Positions 16,170-25,625 of a stretch of DNA of 64,000 nucleotides are shown piece by piece. The position numbers were made by a program, and so were the translations under genes. Where the stretch lies: NCBI GenBank assembly GCA_022710585.1, contig JAKLGV010000004.1, positions 62,001 through 126,000 of the forward strand. The letters are read 5' to 3'. The notes below the pieces were generated by a model. It worked only from the letters and a program-made list of their open reading frames with translations. It did no database searches and had not been told where the DNA came from. Each line of letters starts with the position of its first letter. The stretch's first letter is position 1. This DNA is from Deltaproteobacteria bacterium (GTDB lineage: Bacteria > Desulfobacterota > Syntrophia > Syntrophales > Smithellaceae).

Positions 16170-17432
16170 GTGATTAAGAAAGGCAAAAATAACAGAATGG
16201 AGGACGGCATGCTTTTTTGCTCATTTTGCGGGAAGATGCAAAGCGAGGTGCGCAAGCTGGTCGCCGGTCCAACAGCTTATATTTGTGATGAATGCATAGA
16301 ACTTTGCCGTTATATCGTCGAGGAAGAAGACGAGAAAATTGTTGAGAAGGACTCACAGAAGGGGCTTCCTTATCCGAAGGAAATAAAGAAATTTCTGGAC
16401 CAGTATGTCATTGGACAGGAAAAAACCAAAAAAATCTTATCGGTTGCGGTCTACAATCACTATAAAAGATTGCTGTCCAAAGCCGATTCCGACGGGATAG
16501 AAATTCAAAAAAGCAATGTCCTGCTCATCGGTCCGACCGGATCCGGGAAAACGCTGCTGGCCAAGACGCTGGCCAAATTCCTCAATGTGCCTTTCACCAT
16601 TGCCGACGCGACCACACTGACGGAAGCCGGTTATGTCGGCGAGGACGTGGAAAATATTATTTTAAGCCTGCTTCAGAACGCCGACTATGATGTCGCCCGG
16701 GCGTCCAAAGGGATCGTTTATATTGATGAAATCGATAAAATTGCGAAAAAATCCGGCAATCCTTCCATCACGCGTGATGTTTCCGGTGAGGGCGTGCAGC
16801 AGGCTTTGCTGAAGATTATGGAAGGCACGATGGCCAATATTCCGCCCAAGGGGGGCCGCAAGCATCCCCAGCAGGAATTCATTCAAGTGGACACGACCAA
16901 TATTCTCTTTATCTGCGGCGGCGCCTTCAACGATCTGGACAGTATTATTACCAGAAGGCTGGGCGTGAACGCGATGGGTTTCGGCGCCGAGATTAAAAGT
17001 AAGAAAGAAAAGAAAATCGGCGAACTGCTGACCGAGGTGCGGTCGGAAGACTTGCTGAAATTTGGATTGATCCCGGAATTCATCGGCAGGCTGCCGGTGA
17101 TCGCGACGCTGGATGAACTCGATGAAGCCGCGTTAATCAAGATTCTGGTCGAGCCCAAAGACGCGATTATCAAGCAGTATAAGAAGTTGTTTGCCCTGGA
17201 AAATGTGGCGCTGAAATTTACCGACGGCGCTCTCAGGGCGGTGGCCAGTTTATCGATGGAAAGAAAATCCGGCGCACGCGGTCTGCGTTCGATTCTGGAA
17301 AATTCGATGCTGGAAATCATGTATGATATTCCCTCGCAAAACAATATCAAGGAATGCGTGATCAGCGAAGACGTGGTCTTGAAAAAAGAAAAACCCATTT
17401 TGATTTACGAAACCAAATCTGAATCAGCTTAA
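16170..17432 (+). CDS. clpX: ATP-dependent Clp protease ATP-binding subunit ClpX
   Basis: The 420-residue AAA+ unfoldase has the N-terminal C4 zinc domain (CSFCGKMQ ... [10 protein letters not shown]), Walker [14 protein letters not shown], Walker [10 protein letters not shown] and the pore and sensor regions of ClpX. Translation starts at GTG 16170, directly after the clpP stop, with AAGGAG six bases before it. ClpX selects and unfolds substrates for ClpP. Confidence 0.96.
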   Translation: MIKKGKNNRMEDGMLFCSFCGKMQSEVRKLVAGPTAYICDECIELCRYIVEEEDEKIVEKDSQKGLPYPKEIKKFLDQYVIGQEKTKKILSVAVYNHYKRLLSKADSDGIEIQKSNVLLIGPTGSGKTLLAKTLAKFLNVPFTIADATTLTEAGYVGEDVENIILSLLQNADYDVARASKGIVYIDEIDKIAKKSGNPSITRDVSGEGVQQALLKIMEGTMANIPPKGGRKHPQQEFIQVDTTNILFICGGAFNDLDSIITRRLGVNAMGFGAEIKSKKEKKIGELLTEVRSEDLLKFGLIPEFIGRLPVIATLDELDEAALIKILVEPKDAIIKQYKKLFALENVALKFTDGALRAVASLSMERKSGARGLRSILENSMLEIMYDIPSQNNIKECVISEDVVLKKEKPILIYETKSESA

Positions 17433-17439
17433 GGATTTC

Positions 17440-19857
17440 ATGGAAAATATGTTTGACGAAACGAAAGAAGAAAATCAGGATAAAACAGCCATCATTCCCC
17501 TGCTGCCGCTGCGGGATGTGGTGATGTTTCCGCATATGATCGTGCCGCTCTTTGTCGGCCGCGAAAAATCGATTGCCGCGCTGGAGTCGGCGATGAAGTA
17601 CGAAAAAAGTATTTTCATGGTCGCCCAGAAAAACGCCAAGGATGACGACCCGAAAGAGCAGGACATTTATCAGATCGGCACCCTGGGGATTATCATTCAG
17701 CTCCTGCGCCTGCCGGACGGGACGGTGAAGGTCCTGGTGGAAGGAAAGACGCGCGGCGTTATCAGGGAGTATCTTCCCAACAATGATTTTTTCCTGGTGA
17801 AGGTGCAGGAGATCGATGATGTGGACGACGGCAACGAAGTCAAAAGACAGGCGTTGATGAGAAGCATCAAGGAGTCTTTTGAGCTGTATCTTAAACTCAG
17901 CAAGAAAATTCACGTGGAAATGCTGGGGACTGTGGTGGCCATTGATGACGCCTCCAAACTCGCGGACGTGGTGATTACGCATCTGAATGTCAAACTGGAA
18001 GACAAGCAGAGGATCATTGAAATCTTCGATGTCAACGAACGGCTCGAAGCGATTTATTCGCTGATGCTCTCCGAGATCGAGATTCTTCAGGTGGAAGAAA
18101 AGATCAAGCGGCGTGTGAAAAAGCAGATGGAAAAAACCCAGAAGGATTATTATCTCAATGAGCAGATGCGCGCCATTCAGAAGGAAATGGGAGAGAAGGA
18201 CGACTTCCGCAACGAGATTAATGAACTGGAAAAACGCCTGAAACAGAAAAAAATGCCGGAAGAAGCGGTCAAAAAGGTCAAGCAGGAAATCAAAAAACTG
18301 CAGATGATGACCCCGATGTCCGCGGAAGCCACGGTGGTCCGCAATTATATCGAATGGGTGCTGGATATGCCCTGGGCGGATAAAACGGAAAATAAATTCA
18401 CGCTTAAAGAATCGGAAGCCATGCTGGACGAGGATCATTTCGGATTAAAGAACGTCAAGGAGCGGATTATCGAATACCTGGCCGTGCAATCGCTCGTGAA
18501 GAAAAATAAAGGCTCCATTCTTTGTCTGGTCGGGCCTCCGGGCGTCGGAAAAACATCGATCGCCAAATCGGTGGCCAGAGCCACGAATAGAAAATTCGTC
18601 CGCATTTCCCTGGGCGGCGTTCATGATGAGGCGGAAATCCGCGGTCACCGCCGGACGTATATCGGCGCGATGCCCGGAAAAATTATTCAACTCTTGAAAA
18701 AGGCGGGCTCCAACAATCCGGTTTTCTGTCTGGATGAAGTGGATAAACTCAGTTCCGATTTCAGGGGCGATCCCTCGTCGGCGCTGTTGGAAGTGCTTGA
18801 TCCGGAGCAGAATGTCGCGTTCAACGACAATTACCTGGATCTGGATTACGACCTGTCGGAAATCATGTTTATTACGACGGCTAATGTTTTGCAGACCATT
18901 CCGGCTCCCCTGCAGGACAGAATGGAAGTCATCCGGATTGCCGGATACACGGAGCTTGAAAAACTGCAGATTGCCCAAAAATATCTGATCGCGAAACAAA
19001 TCGATGCCAACGGTTTGATTAAGGAGAACGTCGAATTCACCAAAGGGGCGCTGCTGAAAATTATCCGGCAGTACACGCGGGAGGCGGGCGTGCGCAATCT
19101 GGATCGGGAAATCGCTTCGATCTGCCGCAAGGTGGCCAAACAGATTGTGAATAATGACAGCAAAAAGAAGGTCACGATTACGTCCAAGGCGGTTGCCAAT
19201 TATCTGGGCGTGCCGAAATACCATCACGGGGAAATCGAAGGAAAAGATAAAATCGGACTGACCGTCGGGCTGGCCTGGACGGAAGTCGGCGGCGAACTCC
19301 TGGCGGTTGAGGCATCCATTATGGAAGGCACCGGCAGAATGATCATGACCGGCAAGCTGGGCGATGTGATGCAGGAGTCTGTGCAGGCTGCCTTATCTTA
19401 CATCCGTTCGCGGGCGGAGAAATTCGGACTGACCAAAAATTTCTATAAAAAAATCGACATTCACGTTCACGTGCCGGAGGGAGCCATTCCCAAAGACGGG
19501 CCTTCGGCGGGCATTGCCATGGTGACCTCCATTGCGTCCGTGTTAATGAAGAAGAAGGTGCGGGCCGACCTGGCGATGACCGGTGAAATAACCTTGAGAG
19601 GCCGGGTTCTGCCGATTGGCGGATTGAAGGAAAAAATTCTGGCCGCTCATCGCGGAAATATTAAAACCGTCATTATTCCGAAAGACAACGAAAGAGATCT
19701 GGCGGAAGTGCCGAAAAATGTGCAAAACGCGCTGAAAATTGTTTTTGTCGAGCATATTGACGAAGTTTTAAACATTGCTTTTGTTGAGGATGAGAAACCC
19801 ATCGGCTCCACAATCGCTATGGAGACACCGCCGATGAGCTCTCAGGCTGTGAACTGA
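17440..19857 (+). CDS. lon: ATP-dependent protease Lon
   Basis: The 805-residue protein has the N-terminal substrate-binding LAN domain ([14 protein letters not shown]), a coiled-coil middle, AAA+ motifs ([21 protein letters not shown]) and the C-terminal protease domain with the Ser-Lys dyad region [11 protein letters not shown] and the later [15 protein letters not shown]. It is the last gene of the proteostasis operon, seven bases after clpX, with its AAGGA overlapping the clpX stop region. Confidence 0.96.
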   Translation: MENMFDETKEENQDKTAIIPLLPLRDVVMFPHMIVPLFVGREKSIAALESAMKYEKSIFMVAQKNAKDDDPKEQDIYQIGTLGIIIQLLRLPDGTVKVLVEGKTRGVIREYLPNNDFFLVKVQEIDDVDDGNEVKRQALMRSIKESFELYLKLSKKIHVEMLGTVVAIDDASKLADVVITHLNVKLEDKQRIIEIFDVNERLEAIYSLMLSEIEILQVEEKIKRRVKKQMEKTQKDYYLNEQMRAIQKEMGEKDDFRNEINELEKRLKQKKMPEEAVKKVKQEIKKLQMMTPMSAEATVVRNYIEWVLDMPWADKTENKFTLKESEAMLDEDHFGLKNVKERIIEYLAVQSLVKKNKGSILCLVGPPGVGKTSIAKSVARATNRKFVRISLGGVHDEAEIRGHRRTYIGAMPGKIIQLLKKAGSNNPVFCLDEVDKLSSDFRGDPSSALLEVLDPEQNVAFNDNYLDLDYDLSEIMFITTANVLQTIPAPLQDRMEVIRIAGYTELEKLQIAQKYLIAKQIDANGLIKENVEFTKGALLKIIRQYTREAGVRNLDREIASICRKVAKQIVNNDSKKKVTITSKAVANYLGVPKYHHGEIEGKDKIGLTVGLAWTEVGGELLAVEASIMEGTGRMIMTGKLGDVMQESVQAALSYIRSRAEKFGLTKNFYKKIDIHVHVPEGAIPKDGPSAGIAMVTSIASVLMKKKVRADLAMTGEITLRGRVLPIGGLKEKILAAHRGNIKTVIIPKDNERDLAEVPKNVQNALKIVFVEHIDEVLNIAFVEDEKPIGSTIAMETPPMSSQAVN

Positions 19858-19877
19858 TAATTTTGTGCTTTTATCGC

Positions 19878-19906
19878 TTGACAAGCCATGTCAATGTTGC
19901 TAGAAG
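19878..19906 (+). promoter_or_regulatory. Promoter of tRNA-Val/tRNA-Asp
   Basis: TTGACA (19878-19883), 17-base spacer and TAGAAG (19901-19906), 24 bases before tRNA-Val. The -10 is imperfect. Confidence 0.5.
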
Positions 19907-19930
19907 CCATAAACGTTTTTAATGGCATAC

Positions 19931-20006
19931 GGGCGGGTAGCTCAGCCGGGAGAGCGCCACGCTTACACCGTGGATGTCACAGGTTCGATCCCTGTCCCGC
20001 CTACCA
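19931..20006 (+). tRNA. tRNA-Val (TAC)
   Basis: A 76-base cloverleaf: GGGCGGG acceptor pairs with CCCGCCT (one G-T pair), anticodon loop CTTACAC gives TAC, T loop TTCGATC, encoded CCA. It is 37 bases ahead of tRNA-Asp and probably in one transcript with it. Confidence 0.95.
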
Positions 20007-20043
20007 TTAAAACTGAAGGATTGATAATTATAAATGATTTTTT

Positions 20044-20120
20044 GGGGTCGTAGTTAAGTTGGTTATAACGCCGGCCTGTCACGCCGGAGGGCGTGGGTTC
20101 AAGTCCCATCGGCCCCGCCA
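20044..20120 (+). tRNA. tRNA-Asp (GTC), integration target
   Basis: A 77-base cloverleaf: GGGGTCG acceptor with CGGCCCC, anticodon loop CTGTCAC gives GTC, encoded CCA. Its 3' 48 bases are repeated at 28315-28362, so the element integrated here and restored a complete tRNA. Confidence 0.95.
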
Positions 20121-20128
20121 GAAAATCT
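20073..20128. repeat. attL, left 56-bp direct repeat
   Basis: Identical to 28315-28370. It runs from the anticodon arm of tRNA-Asp (starting GGCCTGTCACGCC) through the CCA end and eight bases beyond (GAAAATCT). After one mismatch a further seven bases (AAAGGGA) also match. Confidence 0.9.
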
Positions 20129-20165
20129 AAAAGGGAATCAATAACTTACATTGATTCCCTTTTTC
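20129..20165 (+). terminator. Element-borne terminator after tRNA-Asp
   Basis: AAGGGAATCAA (20131-20141) pairs with TTGATTCCCTT (20151-20161), followed by TTTT. It lies inside the element and replaces the displaced chromosomal terminator at 28372-28407. Confidence 0.8.
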
Positions 20166-20198
20166 ATTTTATCAACATTTTTGATGAAAAAATAATTG

Positions 20199-20262
20199 TC
20201 CCCAGCACTATCCCCAGCACACAAGGGGAAAAATGGCCTTTTTGCCCCCACCTTGCCCCCAC
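20199..20262 (+). repeat. Left-end C-rich repeats, putative integrase arm sites
   Basis: TCCCCAGCAC occurs at 20199-20208 and 20211-20220, and the related TGCCCCCAC at 20243-20251 and 20254-20262, so both pairs have helical-turn spacing (12 and 11 bases). The same decamer recurs three times near the right end. No gene is visible in 20129-20558. Confidence 0.55.
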
Positions 20263-20558
20263 TTGAAACGTTATTATAGTTCCCGGGTGTTTTCATCTTT
20301 TCTGCATTATCTCTTGATTATATGTGAAAATGCAAATTGAAATGTTGAAATATATTTTGTCTTTTCCCGTTCCCTGTAAAAACTTCAAATCAAAGAATTT
20401 GTTTCCTTTGATTTCTCTTTAATATTATTATGTTATATGGTAAAGCGGGTCCTCCCTAAAATGTTTTTCCCGTACGGGCGCAGAGACCTCGGGAATTAAA
20501 CGTATTTAGGTATAAAATGGAAATGCAAAAATGCAAACCCCTAAAACTATTGCAAAAA

Positions 20559-21563
20559 CTAGGAATCAAGGCCCACTTGAACCCACGCCCGGATGTCAAT
20601 TCCTTTTTGCCATGCTTCTGAAGCGTCCTTGCCAGCGGGGGTAGGCCAACGGGAAACTTTCCCCGGGTAGGTTTGCGGCCAAAAGTGATATGAAGCTTTC
20701 GCGCCCGCCTCATCATAATCAAGGGAAAGTAAAATTTTTTCCGCGTTTAATAGAATATTATGGGTTTCCCTGTCTGGTTTCGCCGCCGCCGATCCCAGCG
20801 CGATAACTCCCGCCGCCGCCCCCGCTTCCTGAAAACAAAGCCAAGCGTCAAGGTCACTTTCGACTATAAGAAAGCATTTTCTATCTTTCCCTAAAATCAG
20901 CGGTTTTGACGTTGAGCCATGCACAACAGGGTAGCGGTTGCCGTCATGGGGATTGTCCCGGCGAATCCGTAGCCGTTTAACGCCGTCCTCAAGAAGGGGG
21001 ATTACTATTCCCTTTGGAAGCCATAATATTCTGGGTTTTCCGTTTTCCTTGTATTCCCGGGGTAATCCCCATGATTCAAAATCCCGGTAAATATCCCCGG
21101 GGTTCGCGCCGATCCCCGCCGCCCGGATCGTTGCGCGCGTTAATCCTTTTTTTGATAGGATTTCAAGAGCCGCCGCGCCGCCCGGTTCCCATAATTGCTT
21201 TTGTGACCATTGCAAAAACTTTTCAGCTTTCTCTTGCCATGTTGCCGGGGGTGATCCTTTTTCTTCAGGGCAAAAAGTGGAAGTTTCTTTTTTCTTCCGG
21301 GGGGTGTAATTTCCTTCCATGCCTAAGTATTTCAGTGCTTCAATATAACTGAAGCCGCGCGTGTCCCGTATGTATTGAATTGAATCCCCGGCCTTGCCGC
21401 AACCCCTACACCAAAACCGCCCACCTTTATTATTGGGCCAAACCCGAAAACGATCATTTCCACCACAAAAAGGACACGGGCCGCAATATTCCCCCCCGGA
21501 TGTTCCCGCCGCCCGTTTTAAATTATGGCCGTCTGCCTGAATCAAAGAAAGAATGTCTGTCAT
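20559..21563 (-). CDS. DNA primase with CHC2 zinc finger and Toprim domain
   Basis: The 334-residue protein opens with a CHC2-type zinc-binding domain, CGPCPFCGGNDRF ... RFWCRGCGKAGDSIQYI (residues 27-65), which binds single-stranded template. A Toprim domain follows, with the glutamate in FLIVESDLDAWL (about 225-235) and the acidic pair in LLSLDYDEAGAKA (about 285). It ends shortly after the Toprim domain and has no helicase part, so it corresponds to the primase half of P4 alpha-type proteins. The partner ATPase is encoded upstream at 21837-23684, with the origin-like repeats between. GAGGG precedes the ATG. Confidence 0.82.
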   Translation of the reverse strand: MTDILSLIQADGHNLKRAAGTSGGEYCGPCPFCGGNDRFRVWPNNKGGRFWCRGCGKAGDSIQYIRDTRGFSYIEALKYLGMEGNYTPRKKKETSTFCPEEKGSPPATWQEKAEKFLQWSQKQLWEPGGAAALEILSKKGLTRATIRAAGIGANPGDIYRDFESWGLPREYKENGKPRILWLPKGIVIPLLEDGVKRLRIRRDNPHDGNRYPVVHGSTSKPLILGKDRKCFLIVESDLDAWLCFQEAGAAAGVIALGSAAAKPDRETHNILLNAEKILLSLDYDEAGAKASYHFWPQTYPGKVSRWPTPAGKDASEAWQKGIDIRAWVQVGLDS

Positions 21564-21611
21564 TTTTTACCCTCTAATTTTCAGTAAAATCTAAAAAAGA
21601 AAAAAACTCTA

Positions 21612-21878
21612 GGGGGGGGTGTATCCCGCAAAACCGTGACTTCCGTGACCAACACTTAAACATATAATAATAAAAAGGAATCTTATTTTTAAAACCGTGA
21701 CTTTTCTGTTAAAACCGTGACCAAAACCGTTACCCGGTCACGGAAGTCACAGTTTTGTCACGTTTTTAAAATCAAAACTGTGACCTTCTTTTTTAATAAT
21801 AAATATAATAATATTAAATAATTAAAAAATATTTATTTATTCGGTCACGGAAATCACGGTTTTGCGGTATACCCCCCC
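21612..21878. repeat. Putative replication origin: iterons plus AT-rich stretch
   Basis: A unit made of CAAAACCGTGAC followed by TTCCGTGACC occurs at 21629-21650, and inverted with single mismatches at 21736-21757 and 21843-21864. Extra copies of AAAACCGTGAC or one-base variants lie at 21691, 21711, 21723 and 21774, and an inverted variant at 21757-21767. The outer copies, with flanking G and C tracts, form a long imperfect inverted repeat (21612-21650 with 21843-21878). Bases 21786-21840 are almost pure A/T, as in a DNA unwinding element. The segment lies between the primase and ATPase genes and overlaps the 3' end of the latter. Confidence 0.68.
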
Positions 21879-23684
21879 TTCAATTATTTTTAAAACCCTG
21901 ATTACTTTCCCGTCAATTTTCAAAAAAACAGTGCTTTCCCCCTTTGGGGAAGGTTCAATTATTTTTTTGCTTTTCAACATTGCAAAAAAGGCGTGCTTAC
22001 CTAAAGGAAAGTGCCCCCCCTCTTTTGAACTGAATGTTGAAACGCAATGCCAAGCCGCAACGGGCAAAAGGTAAATAAACTGATTATCAAAATAGCCTAT
22101 CCGATCCCCGGCCCCTATTGAAAAACCTTCATAAGAGGGTAACGGTTCAAGGCGCGCGTTGTGCTGTATTAAAAGGGTTTGCAAAATGTCAAAAAAACGG
22201 TCAACCGGGTTGTCATCGGTTATTCGCTGTTGTTGCCGATCTGATAAATGAATAAAAGTTTGCCAGCCCTCTTGATTCATTCTTTCGCTTTCGTCATCTG
22301 TGATAATGCCGCTATCCTTAAAAAAGGATGTTGCCAAGTGTAGCCCGTAGGCTAAAAACGCAACTTGTTCAGGTAATTTTTTATGTTGCCCGTCATTCGC
22401 CGCCGCCGCCCGGAAATCGCGAAACAAAGCCGGGAAATCGGAAACAATATTTTCCATATTTTTCTTGATCCACGAAATATAGGCCGCCCCCGCATGGGGT
22501 AGTAAATCGCTTTTTTCCTGAAGGGCCGTCATCCTTGCCCGGTCAATGGTATTATCTTCAATGTTCACAACGCAAAGCCGCGCAAGCGTGCTTTCAAGCG
22601 CGGGCATTTCTTCAGCCGTCATTATGCAAAGGCCGCGCGGTTCGTAATGTCCCCGGTCAGTTGAGTCCGAATTTAAACGCGATCGGCCTGTTCTATTGGA
22701 ATAAGCGCGAATTAATTTTTGCGCCGTGGTTTCCATCACTTCCGCGTTTCGCTTATTATTTGCAGGATGTAGATCATCAATTATCATAGGAACGTCCTTC
22801 AGGATGAATGATCGATATTCTAAATTCCCAGGCGTGTCGGAAAAGTTGGACAATCCTTGAATTGATTTAAAATTTCCAAAGTGTGAATTTGCCAAAATAG
22901 CAAGCGTTGATTTGAACGTTCCACTTATTCCATGAAGGAATAAAACGAAATTAGGCATAGGCGAAATTAACGTTGTCAAGGGTGCCAGAAAAATAAATGA
23001 CCAAAGTGGAAATGTGACACTTGCCGGCCCGATCTTAAGAAAGCTTAAACTCGCTTCTAATCCCGAAAAAGAAGGGCCGCCCTTTTCTGCTTTGCATTGG
23101 GGGAGGGGGGGGAGTAGGTATTTATTTAAGCCCTGTGATAGTTTAACGGAAATGTTTTTATTCCCACCTATGGCCCCGCCCGCGTGTAGAAAAACCCATT
23201 CCCCGTCAATCTTTCGCCACCCGGTGTGACCGTAAAAAGTATTTGTTTTAACGTCCCCCGAAATAATTTGAAAGCAATGCCGGGCATTATCTTTCACGGT
23301 TGCCCCCGGAAATAATATCGCGCGTGATCCCCACCCAGCTTCAGTCCATGTTAATCCTGAAAACTTACCCGCTTGAACGTTCAGCCCGGGAAGGGGCCTT
23401 CTATCTTTGAGCGTAAGGCCCTTAATTTGAAATTCGCGTAGGATTTCCTTGCCGTTATCGGTTATCGTTTCTTGCCCTATCCATGCGAGAAATTCCGCAA
23501 GGTAAACGGTTGTAACGTTTTCATCATCGTTCTTTTTGCCGCGTGATTTTTTCCCCCGGCAAAGATAATGATCCTTAATAAAGTAAGGGGTATTTTCAAG
23601 GTTTGAAAATATTTTTTGAATTTCCATTTCGTCATTTTCGGCTTCAACTCGATCTTTAACTTTATTTTCAATGTCATTTTTCAT
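21837..23684 (-). CDS. DUF927-domain ATPase, probable replicative helicase
   Basis: The 615-residue protein has a DUF927-like region: SRAILFPGATVKDNARHCFQ, then FYGHTGWRKIDGEWVFLHAGG (about 150-175), and an ATPase core with Walker A LHGISGTFKSTLA (about 255) and Walker B MIIDDLHPA (about 300), followed by LCIMTAEEMPALESTLARL. DUF927 proteins are encoded with primases on satellite-like elements and are thought to act as helicases. Its 3' end lies inside the iteron segment, so the terminal residues TVISVTE are constrained by both functions. GGAG precedes the ATG at 23684. It lies downstream of the peptidase gene, separated by 99 bases. Confidence 0.75.
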   Translation of the reverse strand: MKNDIENKVKDRVEAENDEMEIQKIFSNLENTPYFIKDHYLCRGKKSRGKKNDDENVTTVYLAEFLAWIGQETITDNGKEILREFQIKGLTLKDRRPLPGLNVQAGKFSGLTWTEAGWGSRAILFPGATVKDNARHCFQIISGDVKTNTFYGHTGWRKIDGEWVFLHAGGAIGGNKNISVKLSQGLNKYLLPPLPQCKAEKGGPSFSGLEASLSFLKIGPASVTFPLWSFIFLAPLTTLISPMPNFVLFLHGISGTFKSTLAILANSHFGNFKSIQGLSNFSDTPGNLEYRSFILKDVPMIIDDLHPANNKRNAEVMETTAQKLIRAYSNRTGRSRLNSDSTDRGHYEPRGLCIMTAEEMPALESTLARLCVVNIEDNTIDRARMTALQEKSDLLPHAGAAYISWIKKNMENIVSDFPALFRDFRAAAANDGQHKKLPEQVAFLAYGLHLATSFFKDSGIITDDESERMNQEGWQTFIHLSDRQQQRITDDNPVDRFFDILQTLLIQHNARLEPLPSYEGFSIGAGDRIGYFDNQFIYLLPVAAWHCVSTFSSKEGGHFPLGKHAFFAMLKSKKIIEPSPKGESTVFLKIDGKVIRVLKIIEGGVYRKTVISVTE

Positions 23685-23783
23685 TTTATCAACTCCGCTT
23701 TTTTAATCATGGCCGGGTTGCCCCGGCCACTTTGCGCGCTCTTTTTTTTGGAGGAAGCGCGCCCGCTGGAATCCAACGCGGTT

Positions 23784-24557
23784 TTAATTTTCATCGGCCT
23801 TTTCCGGGCCTATTGCTAAAAATTGTATATGCAAAAGCTTGTCAGAAATATCCTGTAAAATTTTGTTCTGAATGGCCGTGTTCTTTTCGTCATCTCTCAA
23901 AGGTAAGATAATTTCTTTTAAAATTCTGACATAGAGTAAAATTTCATTCATACAATCGGGAAAGCTTTTTTCGCCTTTTTCAATGATGTTCTTATGTTGT
24001 TCCGCTGGTAAGGCCCACGGGGGGCGTGGTTGCCCCCAAGCTTTTTCAAAAATTTTTACAGCTTCGGCCCCGGAAATTTGCCCGTGCTTTAGTAGAACGC
24101 GCGCTAGGGCGCGAATTGCGCGCGTTCCCTTCTTTGATCGAATTATTTCTTCAATGGGTTTCTTGAAATTTTGATAAAATGCTTCAACGTCCGCGCCCGG
24201 GTTTTCCAGCCGCCACCGCGCCATTTCCAGCGTGGTTTCATCTATGGCCTTTAGTTCAGCGATTCTTTTAAAATCGGTTTTATGACTGTTCCCCCGGGGG
24301 ATTTCCGGGCAAAGAATGTCGGTTGCTGCCCGGCCCGCCATAAGTTCGTAAACCAGCGGAACGCTGAACGCTTTGAAGTGGATTGATTCCGCGCGGGAGC
24401 CGTCCGAAAGAAAAGCCTTGCAAAGGCCGCTATATTCCGGGCCATTCTTCAGCGCGCCGGGCCGGATCGAAACGAGCTGAAGGATCATCCCAAAAAACCA
24501 CGCAATGAGCGCGTGACTTGCTTCGTGGACACCGATGAAATGAGTTTTCTTTTTCAT
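23784..24557 (-). CDS. Free-standing FtsH-type (M41) metallopeptidase domain
   Basis: The protein has the zinc motif HEASH close to its N-terminus (residues 11-15 in GVHEASHALIAWFFG) and then ELMAGRAATDIL and an NSHKTDFKRIAEL segment, in the order seen in the FtsH peptidase domain (HEAGH, GGRAAE, and an Asp that completes the zinc site). There is no AAA+ domain and no membrane helix like those of FtsH. The last 150 residues are helical and unassigned. The start is ATG 24557, overlapping the upstream stop by four bases (ATGA) with GGGGGA before it; the longer frame from 24587 is not needed. It could process a replication or host regulatory protein; that is inference. It might need a partner ATPase. 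Confidence 0.72.
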   Translation of the reverse strand: MKKKTHFIGVHEASHALIAWFFGMILQLVSIRPGALKNGPEYSGLCKAFLSDGSRAESIHFKAFSVPLVYELMAGRAATDILCPEIPRGNSHKTDFKRIAELKAIDETTLEMARWRLENPGADVEAFYQNFKKPIEEIIRSKKGTRAIRALARVLLKHGQISGAEAVKIFEKAWGQPRPPWALPAEQHKNIIEKGEKSFPDCMNEILLYVRILKEIILPLRDDEKNTAIQNKILQDISDKLLHIQFLAIGPEKADEN

Positions 24558-25027
24558 CGCGTTGATTCCCCCATATAAAAACCCCATCTAAGCCCATTGC
24601 GCTCAAGAAATTGGATTAAATCTCTTTTTTTCACGCGCAGTTTTCCAAAAGTACCGTCGACTTTTTCGATGGGGCAATCATCAAAATTTTTTATCCAATC
24701 AATAATGTCGTGGCCCTGTTGGTTGGTCGCTTTCTTGATTTCATCAATTCCGTTTAAGAGCGTGTTTGGCATAGCCGCTATTCTTTTTTCACGCGCTGAT
24801 TTTTCCAAAATTCCATTTGAGAGTTTTCCGGGGGGGATGTTTTCCACCCCCCAAAACCGCCGCCATTCCTGATATTCTTTGCGTGACAAGGCCGGGAAAC
24901 CGTTCACCTTCTTGATTGGAAAATCATACGCGCTTTTCCAGTGAAACCTTAAAACCTCGCAAGCAACCCCGGTTGCCTCCTCAATATTAATCGCGCCTTG
25001 TATTAAATCTTCTTCTTTCTCTTTCAT
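24554..25027 (-). CDS. Protein with two copies of an HTH-like module
   Basis: The 157-residue protein consists of two related modules. The first (about 13-60) has INIEEATGVACEVLRFHW, then YDFPIKKVNGFPALS and EYQEWRRFW. The second (about 91-147) has GIDEIKKATNQQGHDIIDW, CPIEKVDGTFGKL and RDLIQFLERNG. The helix-turn-wing-helix spacing recalls small terminase or excisionase-type DNA-binding modules. A third copy is the whole of the next protein upstream. The gene starts 14 bases after that one and overlaps the peptidase gene, so the three are translated as a unit. A DNA-binding role is an inference from fold pattern. Confidence 0.62.
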   Translation of the reverse strand: MKEKEEDLIQGAINIEEATGVACEVLRFHWKSAYDFPIKKVNGFPALSRKEYQEWRRFWGVENIPPGKLSNGILEKSAREKRIAAMPNTLLNGIDEIKKATNQQGHDIIDWIKNFDDCPIEKVDGTFGKLRVKKRDLIQFLERNGLRWGFYMGESTR

Positions 25028-25041
25028 TTTTATACCTCGCT

Positions 25042-25326
25042 TTAAATTGTATATTTCTTGATTGTTGTTAAGCGTTGCCCGAAACGGCCCGTTGTTTCGC
25101 GGGTTCTGAAAACTTCGATTAAGGGCCGCTGGTTTTCTTTTAATTCCGGGTGTTCCTTAAGCCACGTTTTAATTTCCGCAACAAAAGCAACATAAACGCC
25201 GCCCTCTTTTTTGGCCGGGAAATCGTATTCTTTTACCCATGAAATTATGGTTTCGCCGCCTTGAACGCCAACGAAATCCATGATTGAATTGATCCCTGTC
25301 AATTTTTTTCCGTGTAAAATATTCAT
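25042..25326 (-). CDS. Single-module HTH-like protein
   Basis: The 94-residue protein carries the same module as the downstream gene: LTGINSIMDFVGVQGGETII, then SWVKEYDFPAKKEGGVYVA and EIKTWLKEH, followed by a basic tail ending RLTTIKKYTI. It starts at the stop of the AlpA-like gene (TAATG, one base shared). By pattern it is a small DNA-binding or DNA-packaging-type protein; I cannot assign a name. Confidence 0.62.
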   Translation of the reverse strand: MNILHGKKLTGINSIMDFVGVQGGETIISWVKEYDFPAKKEGGVYVAFVAEIKTWLKEHPELKENQRPLIEVFRTRETTGRFGQRLTTIKKYTI

Positions 25327-25529
25327 TATTCCCCCTTTGCCGTGTCGATACGGCCCGCTTCCATGAATCTAACGATATCCGACAATTTATATCGGACAGC
25401 CCGCGCGCCCCATTTTATGTACGGAAGCCCGCGCCCGTTGTGCCGATCGTTTCTAAGTTTCGATAAACTGTCCTTAGTTATCGCCGCCGTTTCCTTTTCG
25501 TTTAGATAAAGTTCTTTCAAGTCATCCAT
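25326..25529 (-). CDS. AlpA/excisionase-like HTH regulator
   Basis: The 67-residue protein (from ATG 25529) has ELYLNEKETAAITKDSLSKL, then LPYIKWGARAVRYKLSDIVRFM, the helix-turn-helix-wing pattern of AlpA and excisionase proteins, which control integrase or replication genes on satellite elements and assist excision. AGGAGG lies five bases before ATG 25529; the frame is open for 12 more codons but without a ribosome binding site. It is the first gene of the run ending with the M41 peptidase. Upstream are a terminator hairpin and palindromic repeats that may form its operator. Confidence 0.72.
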   Translation of the reverse strand: MDDLKELYLNEKETAAITKDSLSKLRNDRHNGRGLPYIKWGARAVRYKLSDIVRFMEAGRIDTAKGE

Positions 25530-25566
25530 AAAACCTCCTAAGATTTTAAAGTTTATTAAAAACAAA

Positions 25567-25592
25567 ACCCGGAAAGCTTTGTGCTTCCGGGT
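25567..25592 (-). terminator. Hairpin terminator or attenuator ahead of the alpA-like gene
   Basis: ACCCGGAA (25567-25574) pairs with TTCCGGGT (25585-25592) and on the minus strand is followed by TTTGTTTTT. It ends the transcript of the gene at 25668-26456. It lies only 38 bases before the alpA-like ATG, so it could also act as a leader attenuator. Confidence 0.65.
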
Positions 25593-25625
25593 GTAGGTTT
25601 AACAAAAAAAGTTTATTTTATGGAA

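Noticed and set aside
17362..19227. Long antisense frames over lon (358 and 260 codons)
   Set aside because: They are histidine- and phenylalanine-rich shadows of lon with no recognisable domain.
21612..21878. CRISPR array
   Set aside because: The repeats occur in both orientations with irregular spacing and no spacer pattern, and no cas genes are present.
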